64,000 nt of DNA from Carassius auratus (taxonomy: Eukaryota > Chordata > Actinopteri > Cypriniformes > Cyprinidae): the NCBI RefSeq assembly GCF_003368295.1, contig NC_039281.1, forward strand, positions 6,298,697 to 6,362,696, given 5' to 3'. The translations under genes were made by a program, and so were the position numbers. The number at the start of each line of letters is the position of its first letter. Positions within the stretch are counted from its first letter, which is position 1. The notes beneath the pieces were generated by a model. The model searched no databases. It was given only the letters and a program-made list of their open reading frames with translations, and was not told the DNA's origin. Positions 24,670 to 37,041 of this stretch are shown piece after piece.

Positions 24670-27349
24670 ACTTTTATTTGCCGATGCTGCATTCTGTAAA
24701 GATGTTTATAGTTCTAAAAAATTAATCAGAGGATCCTGAAAATGTCATGTTTTCCACAAAAATAGCGGCAAAAACAAAAGGAGCCATTATTAACAATTGA
24801 GAACTAATAACATTTAAAATTACATTTTAAAATATATTCAAATAGAAAACAGTTATTTTTGTTTTATTATTATTCTAATAACAATATCTGTTATTTTTCT
24901 TACAAAATAAATAAATAAATAAACATTTAAGATCATTTGAAAAATCATTTGACTAGTCAGTAAATAAATTATTTAACTGCAACAAAACTTTTTATATAGA
25001 GTAAGTAAATAAAGCAGTGAATAAATGCATTGTGTATTTTCCAAATGAATCTATTTATTTCACACACACACACACAGAGACACACACACACACACACACA
25101 TTTATTTTGTTAATTATTTTGAGAATCATGTCACACTCTAACGAATGGCATGGAAATTTGGCTTACAAATCACAAATATAGAGGATCGGTAATATTTATA
25201 TCTCCAGATTGAGCCTATTTTAGAATCACTTGTTTTAAATTGAATTCTCTGTCCAACTAAAAGACTGTCTGCCAAATAATTGCAACAGATTGACTGTCAA
25301 ACTCAGCATGAAACTTTGGTCTGGCTTGGACACTGTAGGCTCTTAACTGACAGAGAACTGTGATGCAACTTCACTGTAACATTTTAGTTTCATGTTGCAC
25401 ATAATGTAGTCCTATAATCATTAGTAATATAACACTGTGATATTCATCATGACCAGATGTGAATTGCTCTGGCATAATATAATAACTGGAAGTTATTATA
25501 TATATATGCAATTTCACTCTATAATAATCACTATAATTTCACTCAGTCATTCATAATGTCATTCATCTATTGGATTATGAAACATTTACTATAGAGTTAA
25601 CACAATAGAACAATTGTGATACCATGAGTAACCTACAGGGGTCTTCCTTTTTTTTTTTTTTTTTTTTTTTTTACATTCATTGCATAGCCCAGAATAGTAT
25701 CTACCACAGATTGGTCTGTTTAGAACATGCTCTATATGAAATTCAACATTTCATTGGTTCAAACTGCATTGCCCAAAGGTTAATTTTACTAATGCCACAT
25801 CTAATATGATACCTCGCATAGTAATGATTTTAACATGACAAGTAATCCAATAACTTGTCAGTACCACTTGTCATATGCAAGCTGAAAATACACATATTGT
25901 AAATGCATACAATATCATCATATGATCTATATAAGAGCATTGTGTATAAAAGCCATACGTACCTATAGGCCAACAATTTCTTTACATAGCCTTTACCATT
26001 TTAAATTTATTCTTTTGCTGCTTCTGCATCTTCTTCTTCTGCCTCTACATCTTCTCCAGCTTGGGACAGGACTGGTGTTTTTAACCTGTGTCAGAGGCAG
26101 AATAAATATCTGTATGCATTTAAATGGCCAGCTATGGCCTGTCCTAATCATAATATAACAAAGCAAACTTGGATATAAACTGAACAAATGAAAAAAGATT
26201 GGAAACGTCAAACTGAAGGATCGCCGTTTTATTCGTGTGTGGCTTTGATAACATTGTTACAGCTTCACAAGAACATTAAGATAAGTCTTGCCTCTTACCC
26301 AGAGCGCCTTTACTAACACAGATAGAGAAAGCTTGTTTCTCTCAGGAGAACTCCATAGATCAGAGCCAATACATGAACATTAAGCATGTCAATACAGGGC
26401 ATCCACAGCTGAGCCCAGTTAATACACAGAATTTGCGATACAATACAATTCACATTACCTTGCCCATGGCCTAGTAGAGCCAGTAAATAAAGGTACTTTT
26501 GATTTAAGAAGGTTCTTTCATGCGAGAGAAAAAAAAAGCTTTTTATTTCAAGATGTTATATTTGAAAACATGAAAATCTGATTAGATTATTTCTAGCAGT
26601 AATAGGCAAAGTAGTCATTTAAATATTACAGAAATCACATTCACAGACAGCTATCGCTCAATCATATCCGTGACTAGAAATACCATATTGTGCATGCATT
26701 CATATAGCTCTTGTTATTTCTGTGAAACAAACTGGGAATGATTTGTTTAAATATGCAGTGCCTCAGGTGATGTCAAGTAAAAGTATTTTCTAGTTTCTTT
26801 TTTCTTCATTTGCAAGGCCTGTCAGAGATCCTAGCATGAAGCAGTGCATTGTGGGTATATTTTTGTAGTGCCAATGAACTATTGAGGTAGGGATGAAATG
26901 TCACTCCTTGCAATGACTCAAATTCTTAACTTGAAAATGTCACTGATGTAGGTGGCCAAATGAAAATTGCACCTCCTGCACATTAATAAGCCTCTCCAAT
27001 CTGTTTCCACCGATTATTGCTTATCTCTACACTGGCACACATCTATTCGCCTGCTGTAGGTAAATGAGCCACTGAATCTACACAGCAGCCAATGGAAGGC
27101 AGATACGCTTGATCTGCATTCATATAAACAAAACTTTAAACAAATCTAAATTGACAGCCGTGTCCAGTTTAATACTCACACAATAACCATGGTGCCCCTA
27201 CGTGTGCCAGTTATTTGACAAACAGCTCTAATATTTGTAGGCTTGATTTGAGAAAGAAACACCTTCTGACACGCTAAAGAAAAATATCATGTACAATGAA
27301 AAAGGTGTAAAAACGTAGAAATTGTTAGTAACTATCTCAATTAACACAC
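24501..27349. other. AT-rich spacer
   Basis: Holds a (TA)n tract, a (CA)n patch at 25060-25100, poly-T at 25649-25672 and a fragment of repeat family B at about 24800-24895 (acattttaaaatatattcaa, then atagaaaacagttattttt). No gene is recognisable, and the short frames at 25922-26158 and 25993-26211 have no family features. Confidence 0.55.
24593..24665. repeat. (TA)36 microsatellite
   Basis: Uninterrupted TA run. A (TTA)7 tract lies just before it at 24541-24560. Confidence 0.97.
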
Positions 27350-27559
27350 TACAGTACCCTCCTGTAATATTGGCACCCTTGGTAAATATAAGCAAAGGCA
27401 CCTGTGAAAATAAATCTGCATTGTTTATCCCTTTGGTTTTTAATTAAAAAATGTCATAAAATTCTCACCTATCATTGAAGTGAAACAAATGGGGGGGGGG
27501 GTCTCATTGTGAAATAAATACTTTCTTTAGTTCACTTTGGGTACAATTATTGGCACCCA

Positions 27560-27821
27560 ATTATTGCAACGTCCTTATTGCAGCTCTGAGTTTTCTCCTA
27601 TGATGCCTGAGGATTGTGAAGACATCTAACAAGAGATCAGAGACCATTCCTTCATCCAGAACCTCACCAGATCCTTCAGATTCACAGGTCCATGTAGGTG
27701 CTCAGTGACACCATTTTTGTGTTGATTTTTATGCTTGTTTTTGGATTATTGTCCTGTTGTACAACTATGGCACATTATAAAATGTCTAACTAAGGCAGTC
27801 AGGCTTAGAATAATATATATA

Positions 27822-27852
<31 letters not shown>

Positions 27853-28620
27853 TTATCTGTTGGTATTTGATATAATTCATGATGCCATGTGTCTGAACAA
27901 GATGTCCAGGACATCTGGCAGAACAACAGGCCCACAACATTAAAGATCCAGCAGTATATTTAACCCTTGAAATGGCATACTTTTTAATCCCTGTTTGTAC
28001 TAAACACATCTGGTAGGTTTGCTGCCAAAAAGCTATTTTCTTTAGTTTCACCTAACCACAGAAGACAGTGCCATTTGTAGTGCCAGTCGTGTCTGACAAC
28101 TGAATATGCTAAAGTTTGGTTTTGGATGAGCAAGGAGAATTTTTATTGAAACCCTCCTGAATAACATGTGGTGATGTAGGAGTTGTTTATTTATTTATTT
28201 ATTTTACTTTTTTTTTTCTTTTTTTTTTTTAGGTTTTCTGATCCCAAGGCTCAACTAATCTCTGCACTTCTCTAGCTGTGATCCTTGGAAAGTCTTTGGT
28301 CACTCAAACTCTTTATCTCAGCATGCATTAAGACGATATGGGCGCACATTCTCTTCAAGGCAGATTTGTAAAAATGTTTGTTTAATGGAACCTCTTAATT
28401 ATTACCCTGATGGTGGAAATTGAGATTTTCAATGCTTTAGCTCTTTCCATACAGCCACTTTCTATTTTGTGAAGCTCAACAATCTTATTCTGCACATTAG
28501 AACTATATTCTTTGGTTTTACTCCTTGTGGTGGCTGATTATGGGAACTAGACCTTTGTGTTCCTCATATTTATAATCCTATGGAACAGAAAGTCATGGCT
28601 GGACAATTTCATGCTCCTAG
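27560..28620 (-). pseudogene. Decayed Tc1-like transposase
   Basis: Only fragments stay open. The longest (28051-27848) contains YTAGSLMLWACCS and then GIMNYIKYQQI, corresponding to the Tc1 catalytic-domain stretch G-S-[VL]-M-[VL]-W-[AG]-C followed by G-x-[MI]-x-x-x-x-Y-x-x-I. A (TA)n/(ATT)n tract (27813-27852) and a T-rich tract near 28188-28230 interrupt the gene, and many stops and frameshifts are present. The copy is long dead. Confidence 0.7.
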
Positions 28621-28706
28621 TGCACCACAAAAAAAAAAATAATAATAATAATAAAATAATATATATATATATATATATTATTTATATATATATATATATA
28701 TAGATA

Positions 28707-28768
28707 AAAATAAGCATTTTCAAGTGTTTTGATCAAAACACTTGAACATCTAATTTGCTTATTTTTGC
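28707..28768. repeat. Perfect 24-bp palindrome inside a larger inverted repeat
   Basis: Positions 28721-28744 form caagtgttttga plus its exact reverse complement. Outside it, aaaaataagc and gcttattttt add imperfect arms. It could be the core of a small palindromic MITE. Confidence 0.6.
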
Positions 28769-29019
28769 TCTAGTGCCGACAAATACATACGAAATATGTC
28801 AAAATATCCACCTTGGAAATTATCCTCGAAAAAAACTGTCAGTTATTTCTTAAGTGAAAGTAAACAGTTGAGGAAAAATGGGATGTGTATTATATTGGAT
28901 GTGTTCATGGTCTCTTAAAGAGGCCGCGCCTAATTTAGCTACTGGCTGCTGTAATGTTAATCCAAGAAAATGAAAATGAAAATCACTCACTGCTCTTGAC
29001 TGAATTACTTTGTAGTTTT

Positions 29020-29127
29020 AACAGTCAAACCAAAAATTATTTAGACACCAGATATATTTTTTTATATATATAGCAAAACTGTAATAATGTGAGAAATGTT
29101 GAAGGTGTCTGAATAAATGTAGGTTTC
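29020..29127. mobile_element. Small MITE in old Tc1 element
   Basis: Left end cagtcaaaccaaaaattatt then tagacacc; right end ggtgtctgaataaatgtagg then ttt. These form an imperfect inverted repeat of about 24-27 bp around an AT-rich centre. No coding capacity. Confidence 0.5.
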
Positions 29128-29299
29128 ATTGTATATTTCATTTTTACATTGAAGACTATCCAGTGCTTTTTTACATTTAATTATTTAGTTTCTGTACCTT
29201 GACACCTACAAACTTGAAAAAACCTTAAACATTGTGTAAATAGCACAAATAAATAAAAATAAACGAACATACAGATTAGACCATTTCAAACAGGGCCGA

Positions 29300-29583
29300 C
29301 TGGTACAACCTTCAACGGGTCCCCGCTTGTGCAATGTGAAATTAGTTTACAGGTTTTTCAAGCAGTTTGTGATGCATTTTGGAAACAGGAGATGTACATT
29401 TCTAATGCACCATCTAGCTTGATAAACCCCTTCTCAAAGATTTAATGTTTGTCAATTTTATTTGGGTAACACACATTCTGAATGCCGTCAGCAGAATTCG
29501 AATGGGCCATTTTAATCTAGATTAATTTCAAGAACACAGTGAGATTAATCTAGATTAAAAAAATGAATCTATGCCCACCTCTA

Positions 29584-29586
<3 letters not shown>
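29300..29586 (-). repeat. Dispersed repeat family D, truncated copy
   Basis: Reverse orientation of the element at 57824-58645. Shared landmarks in reverse include gggccattttaatctagatt, tttggaaacaggagatgtac and the end tgaatctatgcccacctcta. Only one end survives. It sits inside the old Tc1 element and abuts the TA tract into which the young Tc1 jumped. Confidence 0.65.
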
Positions 29587-29666
<80 letters not shown>

Positions 29667-29678
29667 TATATAGATATA
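29582..29678. repeat. (TA)n microsatellite used as Tc1 target
   Basis: A long TA run with a few GA interruptions. The same TA/GATA text resumes after the transposon at 31308-31337, so the transposon split one microsatellite. Confidence 0.93.
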
Positions 29679-31307
29679 CAGTATTGTTCAAAATAATAGC
29701 AGTACAATGTGACTAACCAGAATAATCAAGGTTTTTAGTATATTTTTTATTGCTACGTGGCAAACAAGTTACCAGTAGGTTCAGTAGATTCTCAGAAAAC
29801 AAATGAGACCCAGCATTCATGATATGCACGCTCTTAAGGCTGTGCAATTGGGCAATTAGTTGAAAGGGGTGTGTTCAAAAAAATAGCAGTGTCTACCTTT
29901 GACTGTACAAACTCAAAACTATTTTGTACAAACTTTTTTTTTTTCTGGGATTTAGCAATCCTGTGAATCACTAAACTAATATTTAGTTGTATGACCACAG
30001 TTTTTTAAAACTGCTTGACATCTGTGTGGCATGGAGTCAACCAACTTGTGGCACCTCTCAGCTGTTATTCCACTCCATGATTCTTTAACAACATTCCACA
30101 ATTCATTCACATTTCTTGGTTTTGCTTCAGAAACAGCATTTTTGATATCACCCCACAAGTTCTCAATTGGATTAAGGTCTGGAGATTGGGCTGGCCACTC
30201 CATAACATTAATTTTGTTGGTTTGGAACCAAGACTTTGCCCGTTTACTAGTGTGTTTTGGGTCATTGTCTTGTTGAAACAACCATTTCAAGGGCATGTCC
30301 TTTCAGCATAGGGCAACATGACCTCTTCAAGTATTTTAACACATGCAAACTGATCCATGATCCCTGGTATGCGATAAATAGGCCCAACACCATAGTAGGA
30401 GAAACATGCCCATATCATGATGCTTGCACCTCCATGCTTCACTGTCTTCACTGTGTACTGTGGCTTGAATTCAGAGTTTGGGGGTCGTCTCACAAACTGC
30501 CTGTGGCCCTTGGACCCAAAAAGAACAATTTTACTCTCATCAGTCCACAAAATGTTCCTCCATTTCTCTTTAGGCCAGTTGATGTGTTCTTTGGCAAATT
30601 GTAACCTCTTCTGCACATGCCTTTTTTTTAACAGAGGGACTTTGCGGGGGATTCTTGAAAATAGATTAGCTTCACACAGACGTCTTCTAACTGTCACAGT
30701 ACTTACAGGTAACTCCAGACTGTCTTTGATCATCCTGGAGGTGATCATTGGCTGAGCCTTTGCCATTCTGGTTATTCTTCTATCCATTTTGATGGTTGTC
30801 TTCCGTTTTCTTCCACGTCTCTCTGGTTTTGCTCTCCATTTTAAGGCATTGGAGATCATTTTAGCTGAACACCCTATCATTTTTTGCACCTCTTTATAGG
30901 TTTTCCCCTCTCTAATCAACTTTTTTATCAAAGTACGCTGTTCTTCTGAACAATGTCTTGAACGACCCATTTTCCTCAGCTTTCAAATGCATGTTCAACA
31001 AGTGTTGGCTTCATCCTTAAATAGGGGCCACCTGATTCACACCTGTTTCTTCAAAAAATTGATGACCTCAGTGATTGAATGCCACACTGCTATTTTTTTG
31101 AACACACCCCTTTCAACTAATTCAACTAATTGCCCAATTGCACAGCCTTAAGAGCGTGCATATCATGAATGCTGGGTCTCATTTGTTTTCTGAGAATCTA
31201 CTGAACCTACTGGTAACTTGTTTGCCACGTAGCAATAAAAAAATATACGAAAAACCTTGATTATTCTGGTTAGTCACACTGTACTGCTATTATTTTGAAC
31301 AATACTG
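29679..31307 (-). mobile_element. Young Tc1-like (DD34E) transposon, copy 2
   Basis: This 1629-bp element has the same ends (cagtattg...caatactg) and the same inverted-repeat/direct-repeat layout as 8265-9894, and is flanked by TA at 29677-29678 and 31308-31309. It is inserted within a (TA)n tract that itself lies in the decayed element 27352-31577. Differences from copy 1 include gattctcag instead of gattgtcag in the left end and a Tyr-to-Cys change in the transposase (FACVK for FAYVK). The near identity of two copies 20 kb apart indicates recent transposition. Confidence 0.95.
29976..30970 (-). pseudogene. Tc1-like transposase, different single frameshift (copy 2)
   Basis: The first frame starts at ATG 30970 and runs 227 residues. 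It covers both helix-turn-helix units, the GRKRKTT hinge and the first catalytic Asp (residue 144, WTDES), with no sign of the copy 1 insertion. A 1-bp loss near 30299-30301, compared with copy 1 (gtcctttcag against gtcctcttcag), breaks the frame after MLPYAE. The second frame (30296-29976, 106 residues) keeps the second Asp (residue 10) and the Glu (residue 45), again with 34 residues between. Full coding length would be 331 residues. This copy cannot make a complete enzyme. Confidence 0.93.
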
Positions 31308-31579
31308 TATATATATATATAGATATATAGATATATACTTCAGAGATATATTGTAAATAATTTCTAGGGGTGCCAATAATTGTGGCCAACATGTATTGGA
31401 GAAAAGCAATTATTTCATCAAGAGATTTTCTCCCCATTTCCAGTTGTTTTAGTTTAAAGAAAGGTTAGAATTTTGTGAATTTTTGGAATGAAAGATCAAA
31501 AGGATAAGCAATGCAATTGTATTTTCACAGCTGCATTTGCTCATATTCATTAATGCCAATATTAGTGGAGGGTAATGTA

Positions 31580-33349
31580 CATAAAATGTGGGATTTTTAT
31601 AAGAATCTTAAATATGTGCTCCAATAATATTTTTTTTATTTAAAATTAATGTATTTTTTAACTGTGTATATGCAAACTTTCTCAACCCTCATGTGGGTTA
31701 TTTTATTTATTCATAAATTACAAAAAGATTTAATCTGGTGACACTATAGAATAATTAGATATTTACAAGATATTTTTAAAATGCCTGTCCACCAAATGAG
31801 GTAAAGGATTTTCAGCAAAGCACAAGGGTTAATTGCCACAAACACAAGTGTATATCAATACTGTAAAGTTAATTATCAATAGCTACAGTAGTGCTATGGC
31901 TCAAATTATTGCAATCTGTATGTTCTTATCTTGCACAGGGTCTTCGTTTCCACACAGACTATATCTAGCATCAAGGATTGTCTGTCTTTACTTTGGTTTG
32001 GTTGTGACCACAGGGTCTCATTAATTGTTTCAACCTTTCAAATCGTTTGAATAATGCAGTTGTTTCTTTTGTTTATGAACTAATTGTACCCAAGGGGGAA
32101 CGTTAAGTATTAACATTGCATGAACAGTTGCTTTCATTTAATTTCATATACATTGAAGGAGAGACAATTAAGGAAAAAAAGTCTGCTGCTACTTTTAAGC
32201 GAATTGGCAGGCTTTACACATCTTTTTGAGCATTTTACTTGTTGCTAAAATGTCAGAATTATAGGGGGTTTTCTCAGTCACAACACAAGTTTAGCACAAC
32301 AAACTTACTAAAACTAAAAATGAATAGTTAAATAAAAGTTAATATAAGATATTTATACTATAACAGCATAATAATTAAACATGGAAAACAACAAAGGTGA
32401 AGACTGCATGGGTGAGATTTGGTTTGTAGTCTTCCGTCTGTAAACTTTAGAAAAACATGCATTTTAGGTATAACATATGAATTATCACTTGATTAATAAT
32501 TACTCCCCTTTATTTATGATAGATAATGGGGTATTGCAGTGATGTTGTTGATAAATACCCCCTGCATTTCAATGCACATCCTAGTAATCGTGTTGCAGGT
32601 AACTGAGTCATCAGTGTCCTAGTGTTTAGTAGAATAAGACCCTCGCTAGTATGCAGATTTGTGCTCATGAATGAGTCATAGGTAACTACAGAGTGCGACG
32701 AAAGAGCTATAAACCATAGGAGTTGTAATTAAGGTTGTAAGGTGTTAAATAATTGGGTGTTGATGACTACAGTATATCACAAAATGGAGATATGGAGGTC
32801 TGGTGATAATGCGTAGCTGGTTTCTTAACTTTTGCTCAGCTTCACAGTTATTGTGGAGCACTGAACCTGCTGTTAGTTTATTTCATTATTCCTTCAGATC
32901 TTATAGGTGGCATATGGAGATCTGGTCTTACATATATCTATGAATTTCGATTTCTGAAAGTGTTTCTCATAAGATACGTGCAGATTTTTAAGAGTCCAGT
33001 TCGGTCCTGATCTGTATGATGAGGAAATTAAAGGCTTAGATGAATCACTTCATCTCCAGTCAGTCAGATCATCTGTTTATCCTAGAAAATTCAAGGTATT
33101 GCTAATCAGTGGTTTAAACACCTTTGCATAGCATTCAGCCTGAAAATTATTAACGCATTGTTTTATCTGCCATCACCTTGGCAGCAGAGAAATGTGTGTT
33201 TGCTCAGTTAGCCTACATTTAATTTATCTTCCATGGTCCAATATAATTTTCAGACATACTTCAGGATTATTCTGTCAAGCCAGAGGCCTCTTGGTCATTC
33301 AAGCAGATATTCTTTCTAAAAAGATGCTTTGAATTTTCAGTTCTCAAAT
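31580..33349. other. AT-rich spacer
   Basis: No gene, repeat family or RNA was recognised. The short frame at 31833-32024 shows no protein family features. Confidence 0.5.
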
Positions 33350-34010
33350 AATTTTTATTTTTATTTTTTATTTAGAAGTTTGGTGAGGCATAAATAAAGA
33401 CTTCTTCGTTCTGATAAACGCTTGCATTCACCATTTATCTGTATAAGAGACTCAACTCCTGCTGCAAAAAAACATCCCCCAAACCATCCACCTCCACCTC
33501 TCATTGATGTCTTTCCCCAGTTTGACGTAAAACATGTTTCCAGTCAGACTCATATAAATTACACCCGTTCTCCTCTCTCCACATGACATGCTCCTCAGCA
33601 AAGGTGAGCCTAGCCTTGAGATTCTCTGATGCTGATGAGAAACTTTATCACTGTAGAGTGCGCTTTCAGTCGACTTCTCTTAAACATGCAGAGGCAGATC
33701 CTTACCGTGTTAAGCAATTCCAGCTGCAGCGTTGAACCGATTCCCCCTTGAGACTATCCGCTTTATCCTGTCTTCTCCTGCATTTGTCTTATGTGGACAA
33801 TCAGCCTTTTTGAAGGACTTGAATGAAGTAGTGTCAGTGTAAAGCTGCAATATTCTTAGAAATCAAAGATTTGGAAAGACAAACTTCTCTTGCAATGGCT
33901 GAAAAGGACGTCCCTTTTGGCCTTCAGCAGAACCACCTCCTGTCACAGGATTTCAGTCACTGAGTGGTCCACCATCTTCCAATCTCAGTAAAAAATTAAA
34001 GGAGTGTTGC
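33350..34010 (-). pseudogene. Decayed Tc1-like transposase, third family
   Basis: Reverse translation of about 33640-33370 gives KARLTFAEEHVMWREENG, then HVLRQTGER, DGLGDVF and MVNASVYQNEE. This lines up with the Tc1 pattern KARL.FA.EH..W..E.W, YVRR..G.R, V.VWG.F and the following GxVxxxxYxxxL segment. It has several in-frame stops (for example after ERHQ) and lacks the catalytic WSDES text, so it is dead. Element ends were not located; cttctctaattttgatccc-like text near 34263 might be one terminus. It is clearly diverged from both other Tc1-like families in the window. Confidence 0.68.
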
Positions 34011-36940
34011 CAATTATAGGGTGTCATATAATGAATGAAACTAGCACCAGGTGCCAGATTAATACCTATAATATTTGTATTTGAAAGTGTTCTCTAATAT
34101 TGATCAAAGATCTAATTTAAGTTGTTAATACTGTGCTTCAGAATACAAAACTTTTATGAAATGTGCTTAAAAATCTGCCCTTCTACACCTGTTAGAAAAA
34201 CTTCAAACAGGACTAAGCAGTGACCTTGAAACCGAGTTGTAGGTAATTGGTAATTGTAGGTTGTTCTCTAATTTTGATCCCAATTGTGTGTGTGTGTGTA
34301 ATGTTACAAATACTTCCAAAACTAAGGCTGGTGAAAAAGTAGGCAGTCACTGTAGCACTCTATAGCCTTTTGTTTGCATCATAAGCATGTTTTTCTACTC
34401 GTTATTACTAGTCAGTGGCAGGACATTCTCATTCCACAGAGCATTTGATTGGATGAAAACATGTGCAGTGTATGATGAATCATCAGTATTATAGGTCCAA
34501 ATTTGTGCAAGAGAAATACTATACAGTAAATTGAAATGCATAAATATTGCTTTGAGGAGTACGGCATATAGATGGCATTAAAGAAATAAATGTAATTTTT
34601 AAACAAAAAAATAAGAGCTGTAGATGTCATTCATATCAGTCTTATTCCTACTTGTCTTTTAAGAACACAGCTATAAAACAGAAAGAATGAAAAGCTGCTG
34701 TGACCTTGTGCGTGAACAGACCAGGCGCTCGTTTATTCACGAACACACAAAGTTGCATTCACACATGCTCACACACACTCCCCCTCTACTCCGCTGCTGT
34801 ATGTGAACATCCACATGGGTACACAAGTAACCACACGTTCACCTCGCTCTCATATCGCAGTTCGCTGCACATCTATAAATAGGCTGTAGGGCACCGCACA
34901 GCCTCAATATGCTACTCCCCTACACTTCCACTGCAATTATCCCAAGGTGCATTTCAGTTAAGCAGTCAAGCACAGGAAATCAAGCCCTCAGTTCATTCAG
35001 CTATGCTTAATAGCACTGAAAATATCTAATAGTTGCTGGCAATCAGTGGTCAAAATGTGAAACTGAATGTTTTTCCACCCAGTAAAACAGGATTATGTTC
35101 AACTAATGCATGAATACCCTACTCTCATGGTGAGTCCAAAAGAAGGTATTTGTTTTTCTATTCGAGTCTAGACACAACTCTTGGCCTTGTTGCCATGTCC
35201 TTCTTTTTTGTATGACACATACTTTTACTTAGAATTCTGCATGAAGGCAATTTCCCTTCTCATTGTTAAAAATGCCTGTTAGTTAAGTGTCTTGCAGTTT
35301 CTCTTTCATATAGACATTGCTTTTGATTCTGCATGCAGAAGTGCTGTGAGAGGAAGAGAGCTGTATTTTATTTGCTGGGCTAAGGCTTCTATTGAATGTG
35401 GAATCAGCAGGCAGCATCTTGACTGGGCCGAGGGGCAGGGGGCAGGTTTGAGAGAGGCAGACTCAAAGACTGTGGGAGGCTCTCTGAGCAAGAGCGGCTT
35501 TGATATTCCCTCATAGGTTGACAGTGACCTTCCTCTGCTTCTGATGAACCTGGGAACAGAGACATAACGCAGATGTATTGATCGGCAAGCTGTCCGTTCG
35601 GCTGCTAACTGTGATGAAACAAGTACAGTCTGCATATGTGGCCAGAGGGATTAATTCCTGGAGATCTTATCCGCACACAAAAACATACAACAGCCTAGCA
35701 ACTCAGTGTAGAGAAGAAAGGGCAAGCTGTGGACATTTCATTTAAGGTATATTTATAATACACGCAGAGCACAACATTGTTGAACAACCTACATAGTCTT
35801 GTTAAACTTTCCAAGCAAACCTGGTGTAGTGATGAACATTTTTCCATAGCATTTTAGTTTAGGTAACATACAATACAATATATGTTGTAATTGTCATCTA
35901 CCAATCTATCTATCTATCTCTCTGTCTGTCTGTCTGTCTGTTATTTATCATATTGTAGTTTTGAAGGTATCATTCATGTGGAATTACACATTTCTATAAG
36001 AGTACTCTATTATTTGGTAACAAACTTTTGTACCTATTTATGCTACATTCAAGGCCAATGTATTACGTTGAAATGTATAGTTGTATGCATACACTGTGTG
36101 ACCAAAATATATTTATTTATTTATTTTTCGCTCTCCATCCTACGTGCATATGGTGACAAGAGGATGAACCTTAGATTAAGGGGAGATCTTTTTCTGACAC
36201 TGGTCAGTTGCACAAATCCATTCTTCAGAACTGGTGTGTTCTCGTAATAAGATCTTAAAATTGGAATTGTGAATTTATAAACTGATCAAGTGGTAATGAT
36301 TTAACATGGTTGGAAAGTCTCATCATATCAGATGTTTGCAAAAATCCAATATCGTGCATCCCTAATGGTGTGCTTTTATAATGTTTCTTAATTACCTTTT
36401 TTATTTTTTGTTTTATTTATTTATTTATTTTTAGCTGCATTACGGTTACACAGAATACTTTATGGCTAGCAGGTCAGTCCAAGAAAAGCACTACCTCTGC
36501 TCCATGAACTCTTCTAACTCCTTTTCATAAAGCAAACGCTAGATTTTACCACTTGAAATGTTTCAGATGTGGAGGTTGATGGATTGAAGAGTGTACTGCT
36601 ATGATAAGATCAGCCAGTGGAAAGCCAATTTAATGGCAATATCCAACAGCAGGATCCTTTGAAGTAATGTTACAAATTAACTCAGATGGCAGACCATCAC
36701 TGTCAAGATTCACCTCCAGGGTATTTCAAGCGCATCTCCTCTGAAACAGACTGCAAGGGAGGAGATATTTATTTATTTATTTACCCATCCATCCATACAT
36801 CTGCTATATATATTTCTGTGCACCTCCACTGTGGATCATGAGCCCTCCGTTGCAATTTAGTCAACCAAAATATCTCCAGGCTAAGCAATTTGACCTTCTT
36901 TGACCTTTCTTTCAGCAATATGCCATCTCATAGTGGAGAT

Positions 36941-37041
36941 ACCCAGACAGCAACATAGTGTTGGCCCAGATCCGGCCCACATCTGGCCCACGTGAAATCT
37001 ATGTGGGCCGGTTCTGGGCCGAAATTGCTTCCAGTCTGGGT
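36941..37041. repeat. Small teleost repeat with tggcccacatctggcc motif
   Basis: Starts acccagacagcaa and ends ttccagtctgggt, inverted ends of 8 bp (acccagac/gtctgggt). Inside, ggcccacatctggcccacgt and gtgggccggttctgggcc form further internal inverted repeats. I recall this as a common fish repeat. No coding capacity. Confidence 0.55.

Larger units (their letters stand above)
27352..31577 (-). mobile_element. Old, decayed Tc1-like element hosting nested insertions
   Basis: The termini are cagtaccctcctgtaatatt (27352) and, as reverse complement of the right end, cattaccctccactaatatt (31577). Both are flanked by TA (27350-27351, 31578-31579). The inverted repeats extend about 200 bp (27352-27560 and about 31360-31577) and share tgtgaaaat and ttggcacc blocks. 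The total of 4226 bp is far above the usual 1.6 kb because other repeats and a whole young Tc1 element (29679-31307) lie inside it. A broken transposase is on the minus strand. The termini match a Tc1-like family I recall from zebrafish and other teleosts. Confidence 0.8.
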
